From NCBI GenBank assembly GCA_016124615.1, contig WGNF01000008.1, forward strand, positions 372,001 to 436,000: DNA of 64,000 bases, read 5' to 3'. Each line of letters starts with the position of its first letter. Within the stretch, counting starts at the first letter, position 1. The DNA comes from Paracoccaceae bacterium. GTDB taxonomy: Bacteria; Pseudomonadota; Alphaproteobacteria; Rhodobacterales; Rhodobacteraceae. This document shows, in pieces, positions 43,888-52,266 of the stretch. A model generated the notes under the pieces. That model worked only from the letters and a program-made list of their open reading frames with translations, made no database searches and had not been told where the DNA came from. The translations under genes were made by a program, and so were the position numbers.

Positions 43888-46800
43888 TCAGGTCCGGTCA
43901 CGCAGGGCCGCGAGCACGGCAAAGGGGTTGTCGGGGTCGATCGGCGTTTCGCGCCGGGGCGGACGCGCCTCGAAGCTTTTGGCGCGCTCTTCGCGGCGGG
44001 GGCCCTTGTCGTTGGGTTTGCCGTGCTGCGGCCGCTCGCCGCGCCCTTCGGCGTTCCGCTCGCCCTGTGGCTTGCCCTTCGGGCGATTGCGGTCCTGACC
44101 CTGACGTTCGGGGCGGTCCTGACGCTCGGGGCGGCGTTCGTGCCGGGGCGGGCGGGCCTCGCCTTCCGCGGCGGGGGCAGCGGCCGCCACAGCCTCGACC
44201 GGTTGCGCCTCGGCTTGCGCAGGGCGCGGGCCCCGGTTGCGCGGCGCGGCGCTGCGTTCGGGCTTGCGGTCCCCGCGCCGGTCGCCGCGCGGTTTCGGCG
44301 CCCAGGTGAAGGTGTAGAAGCTTTCGGTTTCAACCACCGGCGCCTCGGCTGAAGCCGCCGACTCGCCCGGTGCGGACTCAGCCGAGGCCGACTCTTCCGG
44401 CGGGGTCTCGGACGGCATGTCGCCGGGCACCTCGGCGGGCGTGCTCTCGGGCGCCTCTTGCGGCACCTCCACCGGCGCCTCGGTCGGCGGTTCCACCGGC
44501 ATCTCGGACGGCGTTTCGGGCACATCGCCCGCGGCCACTGCCACCGGCTCCGGCCGCGCCTTCGGCCGCTCGGCCTTTTCGGCCTTGTAGCCCAGACCGC
44601 CCATCAGGTCGGCGAACTGGTCCAGCGTCAGGCCGGTAATCGACAGCATCTCGGGCGTCGCCTCGAAACCGGCGCGGCTGTCCTTGGCGCGCAAAAGGTC
44701 TGCCAGCCGTTCCAGCATGTCGATCCGGATCGCGCGGGCGCCGGCCGGGCGGTAGCCGCCCAGCGTGTAATGCTCGCGCGGCACTTCGGGCAGGTTAGGG
44801 ATGGTCACAAGGCCGGGCGGCGGGCTGGACGGAAAGTCCTGCAAGCCCTTCACCAGCGACCACAGCACCAGCCGCAGCCGGGTCGGCGCGGGCTTCAGCA
44901 GCGCGGGCAGGAAGATGGTGAACTGGCCAAACCGCAGCCCGTGCTTGCGCAACGCCGAGCGGGCCTCCTGGTCAAGCTGCTTGACCTCTTCGGCCACCGC
45001 GTCGCGCTGCAACACACCCAGCGCCTCGTGCATGCGGAAGGCAAAGCCGCGCGCCAGCCCGGTCAGCGCCTCGTCGCGCGACATCGCCAGCAGCGGTTCA
45101 TATAGCGCGGCCACCTTGCGGTCGATGAAGTGCTGCAACCGGCGGCGCACCTTTTCGGCAACCTCGGGCCCGGCCTCTTCATCGACGAAGGGTTCCACCT
45201 GCGGCTTCAGCCCCTCGGACCCGGCGACGAGCTTGCCCACCGCCTGGTTGCCCCACATCAGGCCGCCCTGCTCGGTAAAGTCCATCTCGGTATCCGGTGC
45301 GTTGTAGAACCGGTCGGCCCGCAGGCTGAATTCGGGGCGCAGCACCTGCACCGCGGCCTGGCGCAGCGTGCGCGCTTCGTCGGGCGAGGAACTCGCGTCC
45401 TGGCGGAAGCGGAAGCCTTCCAACCGGCCGATGAATTCGCCTTCGACCGTCACTTCGCCCTTGTCGTTCACCTCGGCCACGAGGGTCTCCTTCTGTTTCA
45501 ACCGGCGCAGCAGCACAGAGGTGCGCCGGTCTACAAATCGCTGGGTCAAAACAGCGTGAAGCGCGTCTGACAGCCGATCTTCTACCGCGCGCGTCTCGTC
45601 GCGCCAATGACTTTCGTCATCCACCCAGCCACGCCGTTGCGCGACATATGTCCATGTGCGGATATACGCCAGCCGCTTCGAGATCGTGTCGATGTCGCCA
45701 TCGGTGCGGTCGATGCGCGCGATCGCCTTCGCCATCCAGTCGTTCGGCACCCGGCCACCGGCGTGCAGGAACTCGAAAATGCGGGCCAGCAGGCTGGCAT
45801 GCTCGGTTTCCGAGGCGCTGCGAAAATCGGGGATGCGGCAGACATCCCACAGCAGATGCACGTCGGGCCCGCCGCGGATGCGGTCGCGCACCTCGGGCAT
45901 CGCCGACAGCGCCTTCAGCGCCACGAGGTCGTCGCTGTCGCGCACGCGGGTCAGCCAGTCGTGGCTGGTGTGGCGTTCCAGCGCGGCGATCAACCGCTCG
46001 GGCGAGCCGAACTCCAGATCGTCGTTGCGCCAGTGCAGTTTACGCACCGGCTGAAAGCGGTGCGCCTCGATTGCCTCCACGATCTCGTCGTCCAGCGCAT
46101 GCGCCTCGCCGGTGACGCCGAAGGTTCCGGGCTGCACATGGCGCCCGGCCCGGCCCGCGATCTGCGCCAGTTCGTTCGGGAACAGGGGCCGCATCCGGTG
46201 GCCGTCGAATTTCGCCAGCGCGGAAAAGGCGACGTGCTGGATGTCGAGGTTCAGGCCCATGCCGATGGCGTCGGTGGCAACCAGATAATCCACGTCGCCA
46301 TTCTGGTAGAGCGCGACCTGCGCGTTCCGCGTGCGCGGCGAAAGCGCCCCCATGACCACCGCGCAGCCGCCCTTCTGGCGCCGGATCAGCTCGGCGATGG
46401 CATAGACGTTTTCGACCGAGAAGCCGACGATGGCCGACCGCGGCGGCATCCGGCTTATCTTTTTCGAACCGGCGTAGGTCAGCTGCGAAAACCGTTCGCG
46501 ATGTACGAACTGCGCCCCCGGCACCAGCGCGGCAATCGCCGGGCGCATGGTGTCGGAGCCGAGGAACATGGTTTCCAACAGCCCGCGCGCGCGCATCAGC
46601 CGGTCGGTGAAGACATGGCCGCGATCGGGATCGGCGCACAGCTGGATTTCGTCCACCGCGACAAAATCGGCGCCGATTTCCAGTGGCATCGCCTCGACGG
46701 TGCAGATCCAGTATTGCGTGCGATCGGGCACGATACGCTCTTCGCCCGTCACCAGCGCCACCACCGAAGGCCCGCGCAGCGCCACCACGCGGTCATAGAC

Positions 46801-46932
46801 CTCGCGCGCCAAAAGGCGCAGCGGCAGGCCGATCACGCCGGTGCGGTGCGTCAGCATCCGCTCGATGGCCTGATGGGTCTTGCCGGTGTTGGTCGGCCCG
46901 AGGACCGCGGTCACCCTCGCCTGCTCGCGCAT
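43888..46932 (-). CDS. SUV3/MgpS-like RNA helicase with long disordered tail
   Basis: 1014 aa. The N-terminal superfamily II helicase core has Walker A GPTNTGKT, VAVDEIQLCADP, TDAIGMGLNLDI and IAGRAGRHVQPGTFG, as in mitochondrial SUV3. A helical middle is followed by about 240 residues of low complexity: a Pro/Glu repeat stretch (PETPSEMPVEPPTEAPVEVP) and then an Arg/Pro/Gly/Gln region likely to bind RNA. Members are thought to unwind RNA for degradation or ribosome assembly. GAGG lies 8 bases before the ATG at 46932. The S4-domain gene follows directly. Confidence 0.92.
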   Translation of the reverse strand: MREQARVTAVLGPTNTGKTHQAIERMLTHRTGVIGLPLRLLAREVYDRVVALRGPSVVALVTGEERIVPDRTQYWICTVEAMPLEIGADFVAVDEIQLCADPDRGHVFTDRLMRARGLLETMFLGSDTMRPAIAALVPGAQFVHRERFSQLTYAGSKKISRMPPRSAIVGFSVENVYAIAELIRRQKGGCAVVMGALSPRTRNAQVALYQNGDVDYLVATDAIGMGLNLDIQHVAFSALAKFDGHRMRPLFPNELAQIAGRAGRHVQPGTFGVTGEAHALDDEIVEAIEAHRFQPVRKLHWRNDDLEFGSPERLIAALERHTSHDWLTRVRDSDDLVALKALSAMPEVRDRIRGGPDVHLLWDVCRIPDFRSASETEHASLLARIFEFLHAGGRVPNDWMAKAIARIDRTDGDIDTISKRLAYIRTWTYVAQRRGWVDDESHWRDETRAVEDRLSDALHAVLTQRFVDRRTSVLLRRLKQKETLVAEVNDKGEVTVEGEFIGRLEGFRFRQDASSSPDEARTLRQAAVQVLRPEFSLRADRFYNAPDTEMDFTEQGGLMWGNQAVGKLVAGSEGLKPQVEPFVDEEAGPEVAEKVRRRLQHFIDRKVAALYEPLLAMSRDEALTGLARGFAFRMHEALGVLQRDAVAEEVKQLDQEARSALRKHGLRFGQFTIFLPALLKPAPTRLRLVLWSLVKGLQDFPSSPPPGLVTIPNLPEVPREHYTLGGYRPAGARAIRIDMLERLADLLRAKDSRAGFEATPEMLSITGLTLDQFADLMGGLGYKAEKAERPKARPEPVAVAAGDVPETPSEMPVEPPTEAPVEVPQEAPESTPAEVPGDMPSETPPEESASAESAPGESAASAEAPVVETESFYTFTWAPKPRGDRRGDRKPERSAAPRNRGPRPAQAEAQPVEAVAAAAPAAEGEARPPRHERRPERQDRPERQGQDRNRPKGKPQGERNAEGRGERPQHGKPNDKGPRREERAKSFEARPPRRETPIDPDNPFAVLAALRDRT

Positions 46933-46945
46933 GGGGACGCCTCGA

Positions 46946-47515
46946 TTAAAGTTCTTGCCCGGCCGTCGTCGCAAGCCGCTTGATGGCGTCCAATACCGTC
47001 GGCAAGTGGGGATGTATAGCCGTCGCCATCCGGTAGGCGGCCAGCGCGTCCTTCGGCTTGCCGACCGCTTCGAGGATCGCGCCCAGACCGGCCAGCGCGT
47101 CGAATTCGTTCGGGTTCAGGCTCAGCGTCTTGCCGATATCTTCGATCGCGGGGCCAAAGAGCCCGGCGCGATAATAGGCCTCGGCGCGCAGGTTGTAGGC
47201 TTCGGCGAAATCTGGCGCATGGTCGATCAGCGCGGTCAGATGTTCGGCCGCGGCGCGGAAATCACCGGCGTCGATCGCCGCGCGGCCGCGTTCCAGCAGC
47301 AGATCGAGCGCGGGCGAACCGGAACTGGCCCATTGCCGCGTCAGGTCTGATTCGGCCTTGCGCCAGGTGGAATAGTCGTCGGACTTCAGGTCGCGCAGTT
47401 CCTGCGCCTGATCCGGGGCCTGCACCTGCGATGCCGCCAGCACGGGCACCCCGACAAGCCAGATGGCAAGGGATGCCGCAACGACACGATTGAGATATCT
47501 GGCAGGTGCACCCAT
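46946..47515 (-). CDS. Secreted TPR-repeat protein
   Basis: 189 aa with an N-terminal signal (RVVAASLAIWLVGVPVLAAS) and three or so tetratricopeptide repeats (AAEHLTALIDHAPDFAEAYNLRAEAYYRAGLFGPAIEDIGKTL, and one more). TPR proteins mediate protein contacts, here in the periplasm. The start at 47515 lacks a clear ribosome site. Its stop is 13 bp before the helicase ATG, so both may form a unit; a functional link is not obvious. Confidence 0.82.
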   Translation of the reverse strand: MGAPARYLNRVVAASLAIWLVGVPVLAASQVQAPDQAQELRDLKSDDYSTWRKAESDLTRQWASSGSPALDLLLERGRAAIDAGDFRAAAEHLTALIDHAPDFAEAYNLRAEAYYRAGLFGPAIEDIGKTLSLNPNEFDALAGLGAILEAVGKPKDALAAYRMATAIHPHLPTVLDAIKRLATTAGQEL

Positions 47516-47584
47516 AACACGCAGGAATGTAACCTTGCCTGCGGGAAATGCGAGAGCCCCGTGGTCACAATCGGAGGATTCGGG

Positions 47585-47872
47585 ATGAGCGACGTGATCG
47601 ACGCGGCGGTGGCGGCCCTGAGCAAGCGGATAACGGGCGGCTTCGACGGGGTGGCGAAGTTCGTCGTGCCGGGCGAAGGCGCACTGATGATCGACGGCAC
47701 GGGCGTGCGCGCGGGCGACGAAGAGGCCGAGGTGACGCTGACCGCCGACGCCGAAACCTTCAAGGCGATCCTCGACGGCGACCTGAACCCGACGATGGCC
47801 TTCATGTCGGGCAAGCTGGCGGTCGATGGCAACATGGGTCTGGCGATGCAGCTTGGTTCGGTCCTGAGCTGA
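47585..47872 (+). CDS. SCP2 sterol-binding domain protein
   Basis: 95 aa, a single SCP2-like lipid-binding domain (VTLTADAETFKAILDGDLNPTMAFMSGKLAVDGNMGLAMQLG). These small proteins bind hydrophobic ligands such as fatty acyl groups. GGAGG lies 7 bases before the ATG at 47585. Its TGA overlaps the ATG of the following lysophospholipase-like gene, which hints at shared lipid handling. Confidence 0.88.
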   Translation: MSDVIDAAVAALSKRITGGFDGVAKFVVPGEGALMIDGTGVRAGDEEAEVTLTADAETFKAILDGDLNPTMAFMSGKLAVDGNMGLAMQLGSVLS

Positions 47873-48807
47873 TGCAGGCCGCGCCCTTCCACACCGCGCT
47901 CGCCGATGGCCCGGCGGGCGGCCATACCCTATGGCTGACCACCACCGACGGCGTGCGCATCCGGGTGGCGGTGTGGCCTGCGGCGGGCGCGAAGGGCACG
48001 GTGCTGCTGTTCCCCGGCCGCACCGAGTATGTCGAGAAATACGGCCGCGCCGCCAGCGACTTTGCGCGGCGCGGCTATGCAACGGTGACCGTGGACTGGC
48101 GCGGCCAGGGCCTTGCCGACCGGCCGCTGGCCGATCGCAACGTGGGCCATGTCGAACGGTTCGGCGATTACCAGAAGGATGTCGCCGCCGTCCTGCAAGC
48201 CGTAAAGGCGCTGGCCCTGCCGCAGCCGCTTTACCTTGTCAGCCATTCGATGGGCGGGGCCATCGCGCTTCGCGCGCTGATCGAGCGGTTGCCGGTGAAG
48301 GCTGCGGCCTTTTCCGCGCCGATGTGGGGCATCCTGCTGCCGACCGGAACCATGCCCATTGCCTGGATCGCGACCCGCGCCAGCCGGTTGCTGGGGCTGT
48401 CGCACCACTATGTGCCCAGCACCGGGCCTGTCACCTATACCGCCGCGGCGCCGTTTGCGGATAACGTGCTGACCACAGACGAAAGCATGTGGGCCTACAT
48501 GAAGGCGCAGATCACCGGCGTGCCGGAGCTGTCGCTGGGCGGGCCGAGCCTGCACTGGTTGCAGGAGAGCATCGACGAATGCGCGGCGCTGTCCGCCCTG
48601 CCCTCGCCGACCGTGCCGGTGCTGACGGTGATCGGCGGAAACGAGCGGGTGGTGGATCCAGGGCCGGTGACAGAGCGGATGCGCCGCTGGCCCGGCGGGC
48701 GGCTGGAAGTCGTGCCGGGCGCCGAGCATGAAATGATGATGGAAACCCCCGCCCGCCGCGCGCATTTCTTCGACGCCGCCACGGCGCTCTTCGACGCCAA
48801 CCGTTAG
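47872..48807 (+). CDS. Lysophospholipase-like alpha/beta hydrolase
   Basis: 311 aa. The Hydrolase_4 domain has the oxyanion loop LLFPGRTEYVEKYG, the nucleophile Ser in VSHSMGGAIALR, the acidic residue in VIGGNERVVDPG and the His in PGAEHEMMM. The family includes PldB and monoacylglycerol lipases. It is coupled to the SCP2 gene (TGATG). The last 4 bases overlap the stop of the convergent dehydrogenase gene. Confidence 0.9.
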   Translation: MQAAPFHTALADGPAGGHTLWLTTTDGVRIRVAVWPAAGAKGTVLLFPGRTEYVEKYGRAASDFARRGYATVTVDWRGQGLADRPLADRNVGHVERFGDYQKDVAAVLQAVKALALPQPLYLVSHSMGGAIALRALIERLPVKAAAFSAPMWGILLPTGTMPIAWIATRASRLLGLSHHYVPSTGPVTYTAAAPFADNVLTTDESMWAYMKAQITGVPELSLGGPSLHWLQESIDECAALSALPSPTVPVLTVIGGNERVVDPGPVTERMRRWPGGRLEVVPGAEHEMMMETPARRAHFFDAATALFDANR

Positions 48808-49736
48808 GGGGCCACGACCGTCTTCGCCGGGTCCGGTCGCCCGGCGAGCACGTCGAGGATGTTCTGCGCGGCATCCATCCCCATGCGGCGGAAGGCGCCC
48901 GCGCTGACCCCGGCGGAATGTGGCGTCAGGATCACGTTCGGCAGGCCGATCAGCGGATGATCGGGGCGGATCGGTTCCTGGTCCACCACGTCCAGTCCGA
49001 TGCCGCCCAGATGCCGCGTCGCGACCAGCGCGGCTTCGTCGATCAACCCGCCGCGCGCGGTGTTGATGACCAGCGCCCCCGCAGGCAGGCGGGCGATTTC
49101 ATCGGCGCCGATCAGCCCGCGGGTGGCGGCGGTCAGCGGGCAATGCAGGCTCAGCACCTCGGCCTCGGGCAGCGCGGCGCGCAGATCGGGGGCGATGCGG
49201 TGGCCTTCGGGCGTCTGCGTCCCGGTCAGGCGCGGCGAATGCACCGTCACCTGCATCCCGAGGGCCGCCGCGCAGGCGGCGACGCGCCGCCCGGTGGCGC
49301 CATAGCCCACCAGCAACAGCCGCCGCCCGGCCAGATCGACCACCCGCGCTGCCGGGTCTGGCGCGGTACCGGCCCGCACCGCCGCCTGCATCGCAGGCAG
49401 CGCCTTGGCCAGCGCGAACATCAGCATCAGCGTGTGTTCCGCGACGGCGATGGCATTGGCGCCGGGGGTGTTGGTCACCCAGACGCCAGCTGCCCGCGCC
49501 GCCGCCAGCGGCACATTGTCGACCCCGGTGCCGTGCTTGGACACCAGCCGCAACGGCGGCGCCATCAGTGCCGGGTCCAGCCGCCGGGTGCGCACCAGGA
49601 TCACCTCGGCCTCGTGCAGCGCCTCGTCGATCTCGCCGGGGGTCAGGTGGGCGGCGTCCACCACCTCGAGACCGGCATGGCGCAGCAGCGCCAGCGCGTC
49701 GGGGTGCACGGGCTCGGTGACCAGAACGCGCGGCAT
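48804..49736 (-). CDS. NAD-dependent D-2-hydroxyacid dehydrogenase
   Basis: 310 aa with the catalytic Arg in INTARGGLIDEAALV, the Glu in DVVDQEPIRPDHPL and the His in LTPHSAGVS. The Rossmann loop is LLVGYGATGRRVAACAAALGM (GxGxxG as GYGATG). It resembles SerA/hydroxypyruvate reductase-type enzymes, with no ACT domain. It follows the Anbu operon by 3 bp on the same strand, but a functional link is not known. Confidence 0.9.
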   Translation of the reverse strand: MPRVLVTEPVHPDALALLRHAGLEVVDAAHLTPGEIDEALHEAEVILVRTRRLDPALMAPPLRLVSKHGTGVDNVPLAAARAAGVWVTNTPGANAIAVAEHTLMLMFALAKALPAMQAAVRAGTAPDPAARVVDLAGRRLLLVGYGATGRRVAACAAALGMQVTVHSPRLTGTQTPEGHRIAPDLRAALPEAEVLSLHCPLTAATRGLIGADEIARLPAGALVINTARGGLIDEAALVATRHLGGIGLDVVDQEPIRPDHPLIGLPNVILTPHSAGVSAGAFRRMGMDAAQNILDVLAGRPDPAKTVVAP

Positions 49737-49739
49737 CGG

Positions 49740-50465
49740 CTAGATGACGATGCGGGTAAAGCCGTCCCGCAGCGCCTGGCTCCACGCAAGGCTCATCGCG
49801 TTGAACTGCGGATCGCCCGCCTCGATCCGCCGCTTCATCGACACTTTCAGCGCGTCTTTCTCGATCACGCAAAGATCGAGCGGCATCCCCACCGACAGGT
49901 TGGATCGAAGCGTGGAATCCATCGACAGCAGCACCGCCTTCTGGGCGTCTTCCAGCGTCGTGTCGGGCGTCACCACCCGGTCGAGGATGGGCTTGCCGTA
50001 CTTGTGCTCGCCGATCTGCAGGAAGGGCGTATCCTCGGTCGCCTCGATGAAATTACCCTCGGGGTAGATCAGGAACATCCGCATGCCCCCGCCCTTGCGC
50101 TGCCCGGCGACGATCATCGAGGCGGTGGCGCCCTGATTCATCATCGCCAGCTTCTCGTCGATCTCGCGCCGGGTGGATGACAGCGCCTCGCCCACGATAT
50201 AGGCGACCTTCAGCATCGTCTCGGCCTTCAGGATCGAGGTTTCCGGCGTCGCGTCGGGGTCGTCGATGGCGTCGTGCAGCCGCGCGATAGTTGTCTGCGT
50301 CACCGACAGGCTCCCCGCCGTCAGGATGGTGATGACCCTTTCGCCCGGCACCTCGAACACGAACATCTTGCGATAGGTCGAAATGTTGTCGAGCCCCGCG
50401 TTGGTGCGCGTGTCGGACAGAAGGACCATGCCCTTGTGCAAGAGCAGGCCCACGCAATAGGTCAT
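49740..50465 (-). CDS. Anbu (ancestral beta-subunit) proteasome-homologue peptidase
   Basis: 241 aa, proteasome-like fold. The N-terminus MTYCVGLLLHKGMVLLSDTRTNAG would expose Thr2 as nucleophile after Met removal, and SDTR holds the following Asp. Anbu assembles into a helical/lock-washer complex rather than a closed ring. Activity in the family is weak or undetermined. It is the last of a conserved operon with transglutaminase-like, alpha-E and ATP-grasp genes, which was predicted to make and process a peptide tag or cap. Confidence 0.93.
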   Translation of the reverse strand: MTYCVGLLLHKGMVLLSDTRTNAGLDNISTYRKMFVFEVPGERVITILTAGSLSVTQTTIARLHDAIDDPDATPETSILKAETMLKVAYIVGEALSSTRREIDEKLAMMNQGATASMIVAGQRKGGGMRMFLIYPEGNFIEATEDTPFLQIGEHKYGKPILDRVVTPDTTLEDAQKAVLLSMDSTLRSNLSVGMPLDLCVIEKDALKVSMKRRIEAGDPQFNAMSLAWSQALRDGFTRIVI

Positions 50466-50499
50466 GGTTCACACCGTCGTGAGGGACAACCGCGCGACA

Positions 50500-51312
50500 C
50501 TATTGCTGCACGGCCTGGATGGCAACGGTCACATCAAGGCTTTCGCTGCCCGGCCCCCGCGCGATGCCGCGGATCGGTGCCGCATCCTGCGCGTCATAGC
50601 CCGATCCCAGCCGGATGAAGCGGTCATCGGGGCAGCAGCTGTTGGCGGGGTCAAAGCCGATCCAGCCCAGCCCCTTGATCCAGATCTCGGCCCAGGCATG
50701 GGCGGCCTCGTGCGGCCCTTCCCCCTCGGTGGCCAGCAGGTAGCCGGAAACGTAGCGCGCAGGCAGGCCCTGCGACCGCGCGGCCGAAATCAGCGCGTGG
50801 GCGTGATCCTGACAGACCCCCTGCCCCTGCGACATGGCCTCGGCGGCCGAGGTCTGCGACTGGGTGGCGCCCGGTTGATAGGCGATCGCCTCGGCCACCG
50901 CCGCCGACATGCGGTGGGCCGCATCAAGCGCGTCGCGCACCCCATCCACCGCGGCGCGCCCCAGTTCCACCAGCGCGGCATCGGCGCGGGTGAAGGCGGA
51001 CTCGCGCAGATAGGCCTCGGGCGGAACGCTTTCGCGGTGGCCGCGCAGCACGCCCGCAAGGTCGAAGGTTTCCACATCACCCGAGACGCGCACGGTGATT
51101 TCCGACACCGGGCCATGCACGGAATGGCTCTGGATCCAGTCGCCCGCGCCGTCGCGGAAGGCGCCACCGGCAAGGCCGCCCTCAACCTCGACCTTCCAGC
51201 GCAGGGTTTTCTGGCCGTCGAAGACCGAGGGCGTCAGCCGATGGCTTTGCACCACGCCGCGCACCGGCGTTTCGTAACGGTAGGTGGTGGTATGCAGGAC
51301 AGACAGGATCAT
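50500..51312 (-). CDS. Transglutaminase-like cysteine peptidase of the Anbu operon
   Basis: 270 aa. The catalytic triad is Cys167 (GQGVCQDHAHA), His205 (HEAAHAWAEI) and Asp221 (GFDPANS), preceded by an N-terminal beta region typical of bacterial transglutaminase-like proteins. It overlaps the alpha-E gene by 4 bp. In this neighbourhood it may hydrolyse a peptide made by the ATP-grasp enzyme. Confidence 0.92.
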   Translation of the reverse strand: MILSVLHTTTYRYETPVRGVVQSHRLTPSVFDGQKTLRWKVEVEGGLAGGAFRDGAGDWIQSHSVHGPVSEITVRVSGDVETFDLAGVLRGHRESVPPEAYLRESAFTRADAALVELGRAAVDGVRDALDAAHRMSAAVAEAIAYQPGATQSQTSAAEAMSQGQGVCQDHAHALISAARSQGLPARYVSGYLLATEGEGPHEAAHAWAEIWIKGLGWIGFDPANSCCPDDRFIRLGSGYDAQDAAPIRGIARGPGSESLDVTVAIQAVQQ

Positions 51313-52262
51313 CGCTGGTCCCCGCTCAGATAAACCTCATGCACCAGCGCGCCGAGGGCGGCCACCTCGCGGATGAAGCGGGTCAGGAACTCGTGCAGCC
51401 CCTCGTCGAAGATGTCGGCCACCGTCAGTTCTGCCACTTCGGCCAGCAGCGACCGCGCCTTGCTTTGCGCCGCCGAACTGCGCCCGTAGCCGCGGGCCAA
51501 CCGGTCGAGGTGGTCGGTCATGCCTTCCACCGAAGAGCGCAGCGACCGCGGCGAGGCGCCGTTGAGGATCATGAAATCGGCGATCTTGCGGGCCGTGACC
51601 TCGCCGCCATAGGCCCAATGAAAGGCGCGATGGGCGCTCATCGCGCGCAAGAGCGTGGTCCACTGATAGTTGTCGCGGCCGGAGCCGACGAATTCCACCC
51701 CCGGCAGCAGGACGTAATACTTCACGTCCAGCAGGCGCGCGGTGTTGTCGGCGCGTTCGAGGTAATAGCCAAGGTTCAGGAAATCCCAGCCGTCCTTGCG
51801 CAACTGGGTGCCGTCGATGGCACCGCGCAGCAGGGCCGAGTGGCGCATCGTCCAGTCGGTGATGTAGCTCAGATCGACTTCCGACCGGGGCTTGCGTTCC
51901 AGCGCGCGCATTTCCTGAAAGGCACCGTTCAGCGCGTCCCAGACCTGCGTCGTCAGCGCGCCGCGCACGATGCGGGCGTTTTCACGCGCACTGCCGATGC
52001 AGGACGCGATCGAGGACGGGTTGTCGCGGTCGAAGAAGAAGTAGCTTTCGATGTTGCGCTGCACCGGCTCGCCATACTTCTTGTCAAAGCCCTCGGCGGT
52101 GCCCGAAGCCTGCAACAGGCTGTCCCACTCGCTCAGATAGCCCTCGCCGGTGGAGGGCAGCAGCGACATCCGGCTGCCCACGTCCAAGAGGCGCGCCATC
52201 GTTTCGGCCCGCTCCATGTAGCGGGTGATCCAGTAAAGGTTGTCGGCGGTCCGGCTCAGCAT
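51309..52262 (-). CDS. Alpha-E domain protein of the Anbu operon
   Basis: 317 aa, all-alpha, starting LSRTADNLYWITRYMERAETMARLLDVG, the alpha-E hallmark. Function is unknown; the family always occurs with circularly permuted ATP-grasp and transglutaminase-like partners, in one case as a fusion. It overlaps the transglutaminase-like gene by 4 bp, and lies 4 bp from the ATP-grasp stop. Confidence 0.93.
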   Translation of the reverse strand: MLSRTADNLYWITRYMERAETMARLLDVGSRMSLLPSTGEGYLSEWDSLLQASGTAEGFDKKYGEPVQRNIESYFFFDRDNPSSIASCIGSARENARIVRGALTTQVWDALNGAFQEMRALERKPRSEVDLSYITDWTMRHSALLRGAIDGTQLRKDGWDFLNLGYYLERADNTARLLDVKYYVLLPGVEFVGSGRDNYQWTTLLRAMSAHRAFHWAYGGEVTARKIADFMILNGASPRSLRSSVEGMTDHLDRLARGYGRSSAAQSKARSLLAEVAELTVADIFDEGLHEFLTRFIREVAALGALVHEVYLSGDQR

Positions 52263-52266
52263 TCCA

